A stretch of 64,000 nucleotides of DNA from Martinezella lusitana (GTDB lineage Bacteria > Pseudomonadota > Alphaproteobacteria > Rhizobiales > Rhizobiaceae), in the NCBI RefSeq assembly GCF_900094565.1, contig NZ_FMAF01000011.1:1-64000 (forward strand), in the 5' to 3' direction. The translations under genes and the position numbers were made by a program. The first letter of the stretch is position 1. Every line of letters begins with the position of its first letter. Of the stretch, positions 50,771-58,881 are shown in pieces. The notes beneath the pieces were generated by a model, which was given only the letters and a program-made list of their open reading frames with translations, ran no database searches and was not told the origin of the DNA.

Positions 50771-52033
50771 CTAGACCTCCTCCTTCAGCGTCTCCTTCTG
50801 GGTAATAAGGCGCGCAGAGTGGTGGCCGGAGGCAAATGCCCAAAGCCAGCTCAGCGCAACCGCCATGCGGCTCCTTGTTCCGATCAAGAAGTAGATGTGA
50901 GCAAGGCCCCAGATCCACCAGGCGATGGAGCCCTTGAGCCGCAGCCTGCCGAAATCGATCACCGCGGAGCTTGGTCCAATGGTCGCAAGATTACCAAGAT
51001 GCCTGTACTTGAAAGGAGGCGGCGCTGAGCGCTGCTTGAGGCGGGCCTTGATCACTTGGGCGACGTATTTTCCCTGCTGCTTTGCTGCGGGCGCGATACC
51101 AGGAACCAGCATTCCCTCGCCGGTCTTAACGCTAGCGGTATCGCCGACAACGAAGATGTCCGGGTGTTCGAAGACCGTAAGGTCGGGCTGCACGATAGCA
51201 CGCCCCGCTCGATCCGTCTCCGCCCCCACCCACACGGCGGCCTTGGATGCCTGCACGCCCGCCGCCCATATGACCGTGCGGCTCGGGACAAACTCGTCCC
51301 CAATCGATATGCCTTCCTCGGTGCAGTCGGTCACGGGCCTTCCCGTGCGAACCTCGACGCCCATCGACGCAAGGGATCGCTCGGCGTATTGCGATAACGC
51401 CTCATGAAAAACAGGCAGAATACGCGGCCCTGCCTCTACAAGAAGAATGCGCGCCGAAGTCGTATCGATGTTTCTGAATTCCTCGACAAGCGTCCTTCGA
51501 GCCAGTTCGGCGATGATCCCGGCCATTTCGACGCCTGTCGGCCCGGCGCCGATTATCGAGAAGGTCAGCAGCCCCGCCCGCGCTTGGGGATCGGTTTCCA
51601 GCTCCGCTTTTTCGAACGCCAGGAGAAGGCGACGGCGGATCGTGGTGGCGTCTTCCAACGCCTTCAGTCCGGGCGCGAAGGGCTCCCATTCATCCCGGCC
51701 GAAATACGCGTGACGGGCCCCCGTTGCGAGAACAAGGGTATCGTAGGGAATGGCATGGCCGCCCTTGAGCGAGACGAGCCGCTTCTCGACATCGACGCCT
51801 ACGACCTCGCCAAGAAGCGTCGTGACATCTTTCCTTCCACGAAATACTGCGCGAATGGGCCAGGCAATCTCGGAGGTCGCCAGGACGGTCGTGGCGACCT
51901 GATAGAGCAGCGGCTGGAACAGGTGATGATTGCGTCTGTCGATGATCGTGATCGAGAGGTTTGGACATTTGAGATCCTTGGCCAATTGGAGGCCGGCGAA
52001 ACCACCTCCCACGATGACAACTCGATGCTCCAT
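50771..52033 (-). CDS. Type II NADH dehydrogenase-like FAD/NAD(P) oxidoreductase
   Basis: 420 residues of the NDH-2 family. VVIVGGGFAGLQLAKDL is the FAD Rossmann motif, IIGAGPTGVEMAGIIAEL the NAD motif, and IFVVGDTASVK the second FAD contact. The C-terminal helices (WGLAHIYFLIGTRSRMAVAL, ALSWLWAFASGHHSARL) are the membrane anchor of the family. It passes electrons from NADH to quinone without pumping protons, which would re-oxidise NADH produced by the many dehydrogenases here. It is last in the minus-strand run from 58220 and 75 bases after the ABM gene, so co-transcription is plausible. The start at 52033 follows GAGGACG. Confidence 0.85.
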   Translation of the reverse strand: MEHRVVIVGGGFAGLQLAKDLKCPNLSITIIDRRNHHLFQPLLYQVATTVLATSEIAWPIRAVFRGRKDVTTLLGEVVGVDVEKRLVSLKGGHAIPYDTLVLATGARHAYFGRDEWEPFAPGLKALEDATTIRRRLLLAFEKAELETDPQARAGLLTFSIIGAGPTGVEMAGIIAELARRTLVEEFRNIDTTSARILLVEAGPRILPVFHEALSQYAERSLASMGVEVRTGRPVTDCTEEGISIGDEFVPSRTVIWAAGVQASKAAVWVGAETDRAGRAIVQPDLTVFEHPDIFVVGDTASVKTGEGMLVPGIAPAAKQQGKYVAQVIKARLKQRSAPPPFKYRHLGNLATIGPSSAVIDFGRLRLKGSIAWWIWGLAHIYFLIGTRSRMAVALSWLWAFASGHHSARLITQKETLKEEV

Positions 52034-52108
52034 TTCGTCCTCCCGCGAGCCTTTGGAAAAAACCCGCCTCGGATCAAGCGCGTCTTTCGGTGTTGCACAA
52101 TCGCAAGC

Positions 52109-52420
52109 TCAGTCGCTGATGCGACTGCTCACAATGATGGAAGGGGGGCTTACCAGCAACGGAAGCAACGGTTCGAGAACACGCTTGACGTTCGGAGATT
52201 CTCCGTGACGCGCGGCTGCCTCCTCGTTTGCCCAACCATCGAGAATGAAGAACGTATTCGGCTCGTCGGAGCGCTGGTAGAGATTGTAGTAGAGGCAGCC
52301 CTCTTCCTCGCGGGCAGGGCCGACAAACTCCTGGAGCAGTGTGTTGACACGGTCCCGGTTACGCGTCGATGTTTTAAACTCAACAATGAGATGCTGTTCG
52401 TCGGACTTGCTCGATGGCAT
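52109..52420 (-). CDS. Antibiotic-biosynthesis-monooxygenase (ABM) domain protein
   Basis: 103 residues, single ABM domain of ferredoxin-like fold. FKTSTRNRDRVNTLLQEFVG, REEEGCLYYNLYQRSDEPNT and FFILDGWANEEAAARHGESP are typical. Such proteins act as cofactor-free quinol oxygenases, isomerases or as small protective proteins. It follows the alcohol dehydrogenase by 11 bases, with GGAG before the ATG at 52420. A longer frame to 53029 overlaps the dehydrogenase and is not used. Confidence 0.8.
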   Translation of the reverse strand: MPSSKSDEQHLIVEFKTSTRNRDRVNTLLQEFVGPAREEEGCLYYNLYQRSDEPNTFFILDGWANEEAAARHGESPNVKRVLEPLLPLLVSPPSIIVSSRISD

Positions 52421-52431
52421 GTGGGAAGCTC

Positions 52432-53532
52432 CTAATTGAAGACGATGACGGGCTTGATCACGCGGCCAGCTTCGGCATCGGCGATGGCCTCGTTGATTTT
52501 CTCGAACGGATACTTTGTGATCAGCTTCTGGAACGGGAATAGGCCGGCCTGGTTCAGCTCGACCAGTTGGGGAATGAAGAGCTGGGGGATCTGGTCTCCG
52601 AGAATGGCACCCTGAATTTTCCGGTTGAAGACCATGAGGTCCAGCGGGATTGGAATATCCTTGCCGAGCGCGTCGAGCCCGAGGAGGACGACATGGCCCC
52701 CTGCCCGCGTGCATTTGATCGTATTCAGGATGACGGGAATGATACCCACGGCATCGATCGCAAAATCGGCACCGCCGCCCGTCAAGGCGTGGATCTGCTC
52801 CACGACGTCTGGGTCCCTGCCGTTGATAGCATGGGTCGCGCCCAACGTCTTGGCCATCGCCAAACGCTGCTCGTTCAGGTCGATGATGATGATCTTGCTG
52901 CACCGCCGGACCTTGGCGGCCATCACCGCAGCCATGCCCACTGCTCCGGCGCCGAACACGGCAATGGTTTGTCCGATCTCCGGCTTCATGGCGTTGATGA
53001 CGGTACCTGCCCCCGTTGCCATGCCGCAACCGAGCGGGGCCGCATTCGTCAGGTCGAAATCCTTGGGAAGCTGCGCGGCGTTGTTCTCAGTCGCCAGGAT
53101 GTGGGTCGCGAAGGATGACTGGCCGACAAAGTTGCTGCCGATGCCGACTTCATCACAAAGCAAGGCCTTTTTGCCGTTCGGACGAAGCCCCGTCAGATTG
53201 TACTGGGTGTAGTTCTGGCAGTTCATCGGGTGAGAGCGCCGGCAATCGCCGCAGAAGCCACATGAACTCTGGCTGAGCGCAACGTGGTCGCCCACCCTTA
53301 AACCCTGGACGTCCGCCCCGATGGCTTCGACGATGCCAACACCTTCATGTCCCGGTATGACCGGGGCGGGAGGCCCAAAAATCCCATCACGGAGCAACAG
53401 GTCCGTATGGCAGATGCCCGTCGCGACCGTTCGCACAAGAATTTCATTGCCTTCGGGATCCGCCAGCTCAAGTTCACGAAACTCCAGCGGAGCTTTCGGT
53501 TTTACGGCCACAGCCGCCGTTATCTTCACCAT
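52432..53532 (-). CDS. Zinc alcohol dehydrogenase, aryl-alcohol type
   Basis: 366 residues of the MDR family. GICHTDLLLRDG and GHEGVGIVEAIG give catalytic zinc ligands, CGFCGDCRRSHPMNC the structural zinc site, and VFGAGAVGMAAVMAAK the cofactor motif. The sequence resembles benzyl- and aryl-alcohol dehydrogenases. It is clearly paralogous to the one at 58882 (same cofactor loop). It lies 62 bases downstream of the second ABC importer, probably in one transcript with it under site H. It suggests oxidation of a cyclic or aromatic primary alcohol. AGGAGAAAAGC precedes the ATG at 53532. Confidence 0.87.
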   Translation of the reverse strand: MVKITAAVAVKPKAPLEFRELELADPEGNEILVRTVATGICHTDLLLRDGIFGPPAPVIPGHEGVGIVEAIGADVQGLRVGDHVALSQSSCGFCGDCRRSHPMNCQNYTQYNLTGLRPNGKKALLCDEVGIGSNFVGQSSFATHILATENNAAQLPKDFDLTNAAPLGCGMATGAGTVINAMKPEIGQTIAVFGAGAVGMAAVMAAKVRRCSKIIIIDLNEQRLAMAKTLGATHAINGRDPDVVEQIHALTGGGADFAIDAVGIIPVILNTIKCTRAGGHVVLLGLDALGKDIPIPLDLMVFNRKIQGAILGDQIPQLFIPQLVELNQAGLFPFQKLITKYPFEKINEAIADAEAGRVIKPVIVFN

Positions 53533-53594
53533 GCTTTTCTCCTGCATTCTCCCGCGTTGACACCGGGAATGACCTGTCTGGCATCCTGTGCGGG

Positions 53595-54593
53595 CTAGAC
53601 GCGACCGACGCGTGCGCCGTAAATGATCGCCGCAAGAGCGATGATCCCGCCCTGGACGATAAGCTTGCCGGGCTCCTGGATGCCGAACACGGTCAACATC
53701 GCAAATAGGAAACTGAAGGCGACGACCGCCACGAAAGGCCCCGCGACGCCGCCGCGGTCGACGCCGAACGTCACCCCACCGAGAATCGTCGCGGCGAGAG
53801 CGTTCATGAAGGTGTCGAAGCCGGGCTTGATCGTTCCAACGGCCAGCGCAGACACCTGAACCAGGGCGGCGATGCCCGTCAGCGTGCCCGCCAGCGTATG
53901 CGAGAAAAAAATCGTTCGAGCCAGAGGTATGCCTGTTATCTCCGCCGCCCTCGGATTGTCGCCGACAGCGCGGAAGTAGCGCCCGAGGATCAGGAAGCGG
54001 AACGCTAGTGCGACGACCACGGAAATCCCGATCCAGACGATAACGGAGTAAGACAGGCCGTAGATGTTCCCGCTCGTCAGGACGCGAAGCCAGCTTGGTG
54101 TCGAACCCGGTGCACGGCCGGAACTCATGAACTGGACGATCCCGATGAGGATCGCCGATACGCTCAGCGTCGCGATGACCGCGGAGGCGCGGACATAGGC
54201 CACGAGGGCGCCGTTGATCAGACCGACGGCAAGGCCGATGACGATCGTCATCAGGACCGTGACGAAGGGCGGGTAACTGTTGAGGAGCCCGGAGCTGGCG
54301 AGATAGATCGAAAAAGCAAACACGCCACTGACCGAGAGATCAATCGAACGCACCCGCATGACAAGAGATTGCGCCAGCACCGCGATCCCGAGCGGCGCTG
54401 ACTGTTTCAGGATCACGAACCAATAGTTCGGATTGATCAGCGTCGCACTTACCGCGGGGGCCAAAGCGATCAGGATTGCGAGCACGTAATATGCCGGGGG
54501 CAAGCCGAGCACCCAGGAAAGTGTGCGCTTGGCGGTGAGAGTGCGGGATGGCGTCTCAATTTTCGCATCTGCTGTGGTCATCGAGAGGTCCAT
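53595..54593 (-). CDS. CUT2-type ABC permease (second importer)
   Basis: About 332 residues with ten predicted helices, RbsC-like: RSIDLSVSGVFAFSIYLASS, RASAVIATLSVSAILIG and LAATILGGVTFGVDRGGVAG. The start is ambiguous: a TTG at 54602 overlaps the upstream stop by four bases, and ATGs occur at 54593 and 54581. 54593 was chosen because it follows GAAAGAG. It pairs with the permease encoded just upstream and the ATPase at 55550. It is not closely similar to the duplicated permeases elsewhere in the window. Confidence 0.84.
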   Translation of the reverse strand: MDLSMTTADAKIETPSRTLTAKRTLSWVLGLPPAYYVLAILIALAPAVSATLINPNYWFVILKQSAPLGIAVLAQSLVMRVRSIDLSVSGVFAFSIYLASSGLLNSYPPFVTVLMTIVIGLAVGLINGALVAYVRASAVIATLSVSAILIGIVQFMSSGRAPGSTPSWLRVLTSGNIYGLSYSVIVWIGISVVVALAFRFLILGRYFRAVGDNPRAAEITGIPLARTIFFSHTLAGTLTGIAALVQVSALAVGTIKPGFDTFMNALAATILGGVTFGVDRGGVAGPFVAVVAFSFLFAMLTVFGIQEPGKLIVQGGIIALAAIIYGARVGRV

Positions 54594-54598
54594 CTCTT

Positions 54599-55540
54599 TC
54601 AAAGTCCGATCGTTTTGCGACGCTGCGAAACGACGAGTGCCAGCAGCAGAAGGCCCTTCACGACCGACTGGAGGAATGCCGAGACGTTGGCGAGGTTCAT
54701 CACGTTGTTGACGATGCCGAGGATAGCCGCGCCGGCGACAGTGCCGAGGATGCTACCGATACCGCCAGCTAGGTGAACACCCCCGAGCGCTGCTGCGGTA
54801 ACGGATTCAATTCCGAAGGTGGCACCCCCCTTGGGATCGCCTGAGGCAAGGCGGCCCGCGAGGAACATCCCGGCAGCACAAGCAAATAGCGCCGACAGGA
54901 TGTAGGCTTTGATGACTGTGCGCTCGACCGGGACGCCATTCATGCGGGCATTGAAATCGTTACCCCCCGAAGCGAACAGGTAAAGGCCAAACGGCCTGCG
55001 ATAAAGCATCCAGGCAGCAACGACGGTGGCGGCGATCAGCCAGAGCAGCGAGTTCGGCACGGGCCCGACCGAACCCGCGACTGACGCCGACAGCCAATCA
55101 GGCACCTTCCCGCCGGGGATCGGGAGAATGATAAGCGCCAGTCCCTGGCCGATCCCCATGGTTGCCAGGGTCATGATGATCGGGTGGACGTTAAGCCTGG
55201 CTACGCCGTATCCGTTGGCCAGTCCGAATGCGATCGCAACCGCAATGCAAAGCACGACACGGACAACCTCTGGCATGTCGAGTGTCATGATCGTGGTCGT
55301 CACGCTGATGATCGAACCAACGGAAACGTCCAGGCCGCCCGTCAGGATCACAAAGGTCTGGCCGAGCGCAGAAATGACAAGAACAGTAGATTGGGCCAGC
55401 AGGTTCGACAGATTCTCCGGCGCCAGAAATTCTGGAAGCAGGATGACCGAGGCGACCACCAGCACGAATAGCGTCCCGATCGACAGCCGGATCGCACCCG
55501 CCCGGTAAGGAGTCTTCAGGAAGTTTGCGATGGTATTCAT
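54599..55540 (-). CDS. CUT2-type ABC permease (second importer)
   Basis: 313 residues, about ten helices, RbsC-like: VILTGGLDVSVGSIISVTTT near the N-terminus, NVHPIIMTLATMGIGQGLAL, and AAALGGVHLAGGIGSILGTV near the end with the ATPase-contacting loop. The ATG at 55540 is preceded by GAGGATA. It is 9 bases from the ATPase gene and overlaps or abuts the second permease, so the three are one operon. Confidence 0.86.
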   Translation of the reverse strand: MNTIANFLKTPYRAGAIRLSIGTLFVLVVASVILLPEFLAPENLSNLLAQSTVLVISALGQTFVILTGGLDVSVGSIISVTTTIMTLDMPEVVRVVLCIAVAIAFGLANGYGVARLNVHPIIMTLATMGIGQGLALIILPIPGGKVPDWLSASVAGSVGPVPNSLLWLIAATVVAAWMLYRRPFGLYLFASGGNDFNARMNGVPVERTVIKAYILSALFACAAGMFLAGRLASGDPKGGATFGIESVTAAALGGVHLAGGIGSILGTVAGAAILGIVNNVMNLANVSAFLQSVVKGLLLLALVVSQRRKTIGL

Positions 55541-55549
55541 GTATCCTCC

Positions 55550-57076
55550 TCAATGAACAGCGGCGCGCGGATCGTGCGCGAAGTTCGAACCTAGTGCGGT
55601 TCCCAGGATGGTTTCCTCTGTGGCATCGAGCGCGGGCATCTGCCCGACGATCTTTTTGTCGTGAACGACCAGGATGTTGTCACACAGCCCGATCAGTTCG
55701 GCGTGCTCGCGCGACGAGACGATCACTGCACCGCCACGATCGGCAAAATCGCGAAGCAGCTTGTAGATTTCCGCTTTCGCGCCGACATCGACGCCCCGTG
55801 TCGGCTCCTCGATGACAAGGATATCGACCCCCGAAAGCAGCCAGCGGCACAGAAGCACCTTTTGCTGGTTTCCGCCCGAAAGTTTGCCGACGGGCGAGGC
55901 GGGGTCGGCAGCCGCAACACGGAGCGACTTTATGACATCGTGAACCCTGGAGATGGAACGCCATGCAACGCTCGCCATGTTCCGGTTCAATTGCTTGCCA
56001 AGTGCGATGTTGTCGTAGATCGGAAGCCGAAGAAACAGGCCTTCCTGCTTGCGGTCTTCAGGAATGAAACCAATGCCCGCTGAGATGGCACTCGAAAAGC
56101 CTGAGGATACGTTCACATCGATCATGCTGTCGTCGCGGCGACGCTGGACGCTCGCAGCTGCGGCGGGTTCGACCCCGACGACCGCACGCATGATTTCACG
56201 CTGCCCCTGGCCCTCCAGCCCGGCGAGCCCGATGATCTCGCCCGTGCGTACGGAAAAACCGACTGGCGGGCCATGGTCATTGAGACGAAGCCCTGCCACG
56301 ACGAGCATCGGCGATCCAATGGCCTGTGCCCTCGGCGGAAAGAAACTCTGAAGTTCGCGTCCAACCATGGTTGCCACGAGCGTTTGGAGATTAAAGTCTT
56401 CTGCCCTGGCTGTCTTTACCCAAGCCCCGTCCTTCATGACGGTGATGGTGTCGCACAGTTCGAACACCTCGTTCATCCGATGCGAGATGTAGACGACAGC
56501 CTTGTTTTGCGCCTTCAGATCGCGGATGACCTTGAAGAGATGAGCGACGTCCGTTGAGTTTAGTGCCGCGGTCGGTTCATCGAAAATGAAGACATCGGCA
56601 TTGGATGTCAGGCCTTTGGCGATTTCCACTGCCTGCTGCTGGGCAACCGTCAGCGTTTCCACAATCGCCGTCGCGTCCAGTTGAGGGAAAACGTCGGCAA
56701 GCAGCTTGCGGGATCGCTCGACGACCTCGGCGGTGTCTATCGACCCATCGGCACGCCGCGGTTCGTGTCCAAGAAACATGTTTTCGGCGACCGTGAGATT
56801 GGGGATCAGGGTGAACTCCTGAAACACTGTCGACACCCCGGCGAGACGCGCTTCCTTGGGGGACCGGAAGGTCACCTCTTCTCCTCGCAGACGGATGCGT
56901 CCAGCGGTCTGTTGATAGACGCCGGCCAGAATTCGCATCAGCGTGGATTTTCCCGCCCCGTTCTCGCCCATCAACGCGTGGACGGAGCCGCGTTCAAGCG
57001 AAAATTGAACATTCGACAGGACTTTGGTCGCACCAAAGGACTTGTTGATGCTGACCATCTCGACAAGCATACTCAT
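55550..57076 (-). CDS. CUT2-type ABC importer ATPase (second importer)
   Basis: 508 residues with two ABC domains and regular motifs: GENGAGKSTLMRILAG (Walker A), LTVAQQQAVEIAKGL (signature 1), DEPTAALNSTD (Walker B), then LAGLEGQGQREI, LSGGNQQKVLLCRWLLSG and VIEEPTRGVDVGAK. The second Walker B Asp is Glu, a common variant. The start at 57076 (MSMLVEMVSINKSF) follows GGAAG; the frame open further upstream overlaps the binding-protein gene. It energises import for the binding protein at 57132. Confidence 0.88.
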   Translation of the reverse strand: MSMLVEMVSINKSFGATKVLSNVQFSLERGSVHALMGENGAGKSTLMRILAGVYQQTAGRIRLRGEEVTFRSPKEARLAGVSTVFQEFTLIPNLTVAENMFLGHEPRRADGSIDTAEVVERSRKLLADVFPQLDATAIVETLTVAQQQAVEIAKGLTSNADVFIFDEPTAALNSTDVAHLFKVIRDLKAQNKAVVYISHRMNEVFELCDTITVMKDGAWVKTARAEDFNLQTLVATMVGRELQSFFPPRAQAIGSPMLVVAGLRLNDHGPPVGFSVRTGEIIGLAGLEGQGQREIMRAVVGVEPAAAASVQRRRDDSMIDVNVSSGFSSAISAGIGFIPEDRKQEGLFLRLPIYDNIALGKQLNRNMASVAWRSISRVHDVIKSLRVAAADPASPVGKLSGGNQQKVLLCRWLLSGVDILVIEEPTRGVDVGAKAEIYKLLRDFADRGGAVIVSSREHAELIGLCDNILVVHDKKIVGQMPALDATEETILGTALGSNFAHDPRAAVH

Positions 57077-57131
57077 GAACACTTCCATCTGCGAGGGTGA
57101 AGAGGGCGCGCTTGTCCGCGCCCTCAATGCG

Positions 57132-58220
57132 TCAGGCCTTGAAGTACTCGAGGAGCTTCTCATTCGGCATTTCTGTCGGGGCCCAGTAAGCGTCCGTGAG
57201 ATCGGAGCGGTAAAACTGTGCAAGATTTTCGTCGACGATCGGCTTGGGCCGGTTGGTCCAGTTGCGCTGGATCGGCTTGCCTTCGAGAAGCGCGAAGGAC
57301 GCACGCAGGGCTGCCGTCGAAAGAGCCGGAGGGCAAATGGGCCCGATCGAAGAGAGCTTTTCATCATTCCAACGACGCATCCATCCGTTCAGGGCTTCTC
57401 CCGTGATCGGTGGAATGGTGGAAGCCCCGGCTTCCTGCAGCGCGTCCAGGACCCCGAGCGACATATTTGCGCCGTCAGTCCAGACCCCGGCGACATCGGG
57501 ATCAGAGAGATAGAGGCTTTCGGCGATCTTCTTTGAGTCCTCGTAGGACCAGCTGCCGTGCTGGGTTGAGGTGATTTGGAGACCGGACTTGCTGAAGACT
57601 TCCATCGCCCCGGCGTAACGATCAGCATCGATCGGATGCCCGGCGACGCCGCGCAGCACCCACACTTTTCCCTTGTTGCCTAGTTTGTCGACCAGGAACT
57701 GAGCCATCACCCGACCGAAGTAGAAGTCGTCGCCCTGGACCTGCACCGTGAAATCCTCGGTGTCGACGCGACCGAGATAGACGACCGTCGGAATGCCGGC
57801 GGCCTTTGCCTTCCTGATGCCTTCCACGGCCGAGCCTGTTGTAAGCGGCGCAATGATGATTGCATCGACTTTTTGTGCGATCAGATCTTCGATGTCGGCG
57901 ACCTGTTTTGAGGCGTTGAGGTCGGCGCTTCGGAATTGATAGTCTGCGACACGGGCCTTGTTCCTGCTAATCTCGTATTCGGCTTCGAACGCGGTCTGAT
58001 AGGTGTGCGTTGAACCGGCCAGGCCATAGTGGCTGTGACCGATCTTCCAGGGACCTGCCTTGGCGAACTTACCAGCTTCGACGACGGGGTTTTCCCCTTC
58101 GGACGGCCAAGTGTCGGGCAGCAGGGCGATAGTATCGTCTGCCCGCAGGATGCCCGGTATTCCGAACGCGCCCGCTGCAATCAAGGCACTGCCCGTCTGC
58201 AGGAATGTACGTCTTTTCAT
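57132..58220 (-). CDS. Periplasmic sugar-type binding protein (second importer)
   Basis: 362 residues. The signal sequence MKRRTFLQTGSALIAAGAFG looks like a twin-arginine leader (RRTFLQ), with cleavage near GILRADD. The mature protein is a type-1 periplasmic-binding fold, with WKIGHSHYGLAGSTHTYQTA, EDLIAQKVDAIIIAPLTTGS and GNKGKVWVLRGVAGHPIDAD, similar to the TorT/ribose-binding group. GAGGAGG precedes the ATG. It is the first gene of the minus-strand importer-ADH-ABM run and is driven from site H, about 105 bases upstream. Confidence 0.87.
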   Translation of the reverse strand: MKRRTFLQTGSALIAAGAFGIPGILRADDTIALLPDTWPSEGENPVVEAGKFAKAGPWKIGHSHYGLAGSTHTYQTAFEAEYEISRNKARVADYQFRSADLNASKQVADIEDLIAQKVDAIIIAPLTTGSAVEGIRKAKAAGIPTVVYLGRVDTEDFTVQVQGDDFYFGRVMAQFLVDKLGNKGKVWVLRGVAGHPIDADRYAGAMEVFSKSGLQITSTQHGSWSYEDSKKIAESLYLSDPDVAGVWTDGANMSLGVLDALQEAGASTIPPITGEALNGWMRRWNDEKLSSIGPICPPALSTAALRASFALLEGKPIQRNWTNRPKPIVDENLAQFYRSDLTDAYWAPTEMPNEKLLEYFKA

Positions 58221-58324
58221 CAGAATTCTCCTCCTCTTGCCACCCAACGCGGCCATTTTGTCTGCGACCTGGAGCGCCGTTATCTTCCAGCCATCGCCGA
58301 ATTCTCCCCAAACGGCAGATCGCA

Positions 58325-58353
58325 TCATTATGAATAAGCAGACAATCTGTCAA
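58325..58353 (-). promoter_or_regulatory. GntR-type operator-promoter, site H (second importer)
   Basis: Minus strand: TTGACA (58353-58348), then a palindrome with perfect left half CAGATTGTC and weak right half (plus-strand 58331-58349, TGAATAAGCAGACAATCTG), then TAATGA (58330-58325) as a good -10 at 17-base spacing. Confidence 0.7.
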
Positions 58354-58812
58354 TAAAGTATCTTGAATTTCGGATTTTCGACGTGTCGTCTGTGTTATCA
58401 CGCTGATTTAGTTGTTCTTTTATTGCGGCTCGGTTCGATATAGCAATAAGACAAAGCAACCGTCCGTCACCTCACCCCACGAGCGCGCAACAGGGAACAC
58501 AGCAGACCGCGCCTCGCCGGCGAGGTTCATGAAAAGGAAGTTTGGCGCCATTATCGCTACCATTGCCCGGAAAATGAGGCTGCGAGGCGCAGGAAATACG
58601 GGCGCTACCGTCAGCCGGAGCGTTCGATGAACGTCACGTCAGACTCAGTCAATCTGTCAAGCAAATTCCAGTTCAGCCAACAATTCGGGCCAAGATCTAG
58701 ATCGGCCGCATACCCTGAGGAAGCAATTGATATTACATCGCTTTGTTTCTTTACATGTCCGTGTAGCGCGTTGGCATTGGCCTCAGCGAGCATTTTCGTT
58801 CACTGAAGATAA
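58354..58812. other. Divergent intergenic region with a degenerate operator copy
   Basis: About 460 bases between site H and site I. A degenerate copy of the palindrome lies at 58639-58657: on the minus strand TTGACA is followed by GATTGACTGAGTCTGAC. Open frames here have no ribosome binding site. Nothing else is recognised. Confidence 0.45.
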
Positions 58813-58841
58813 TTGACTGATTGTCTGCTAACGCCTACAAG
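58813..58841 (+). promoter_or_regulatory. GntR-type operator-promoter, site I (third alcohol dehydrogenase)
   Basis: TTGACT (58813-58818), then CTGATTGTCTGCTAACGCC (58817-58835; good left half, weak right half), then TACAAG (58836-58841) as -10 with a 17-base spacer. The ADH starts 41 bases later. Confidence 0.65.
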
Positions 58842-58881
58842 TGTCACCCACCGGCCGAGCGCGCACTTAAGGAGTCATTTT

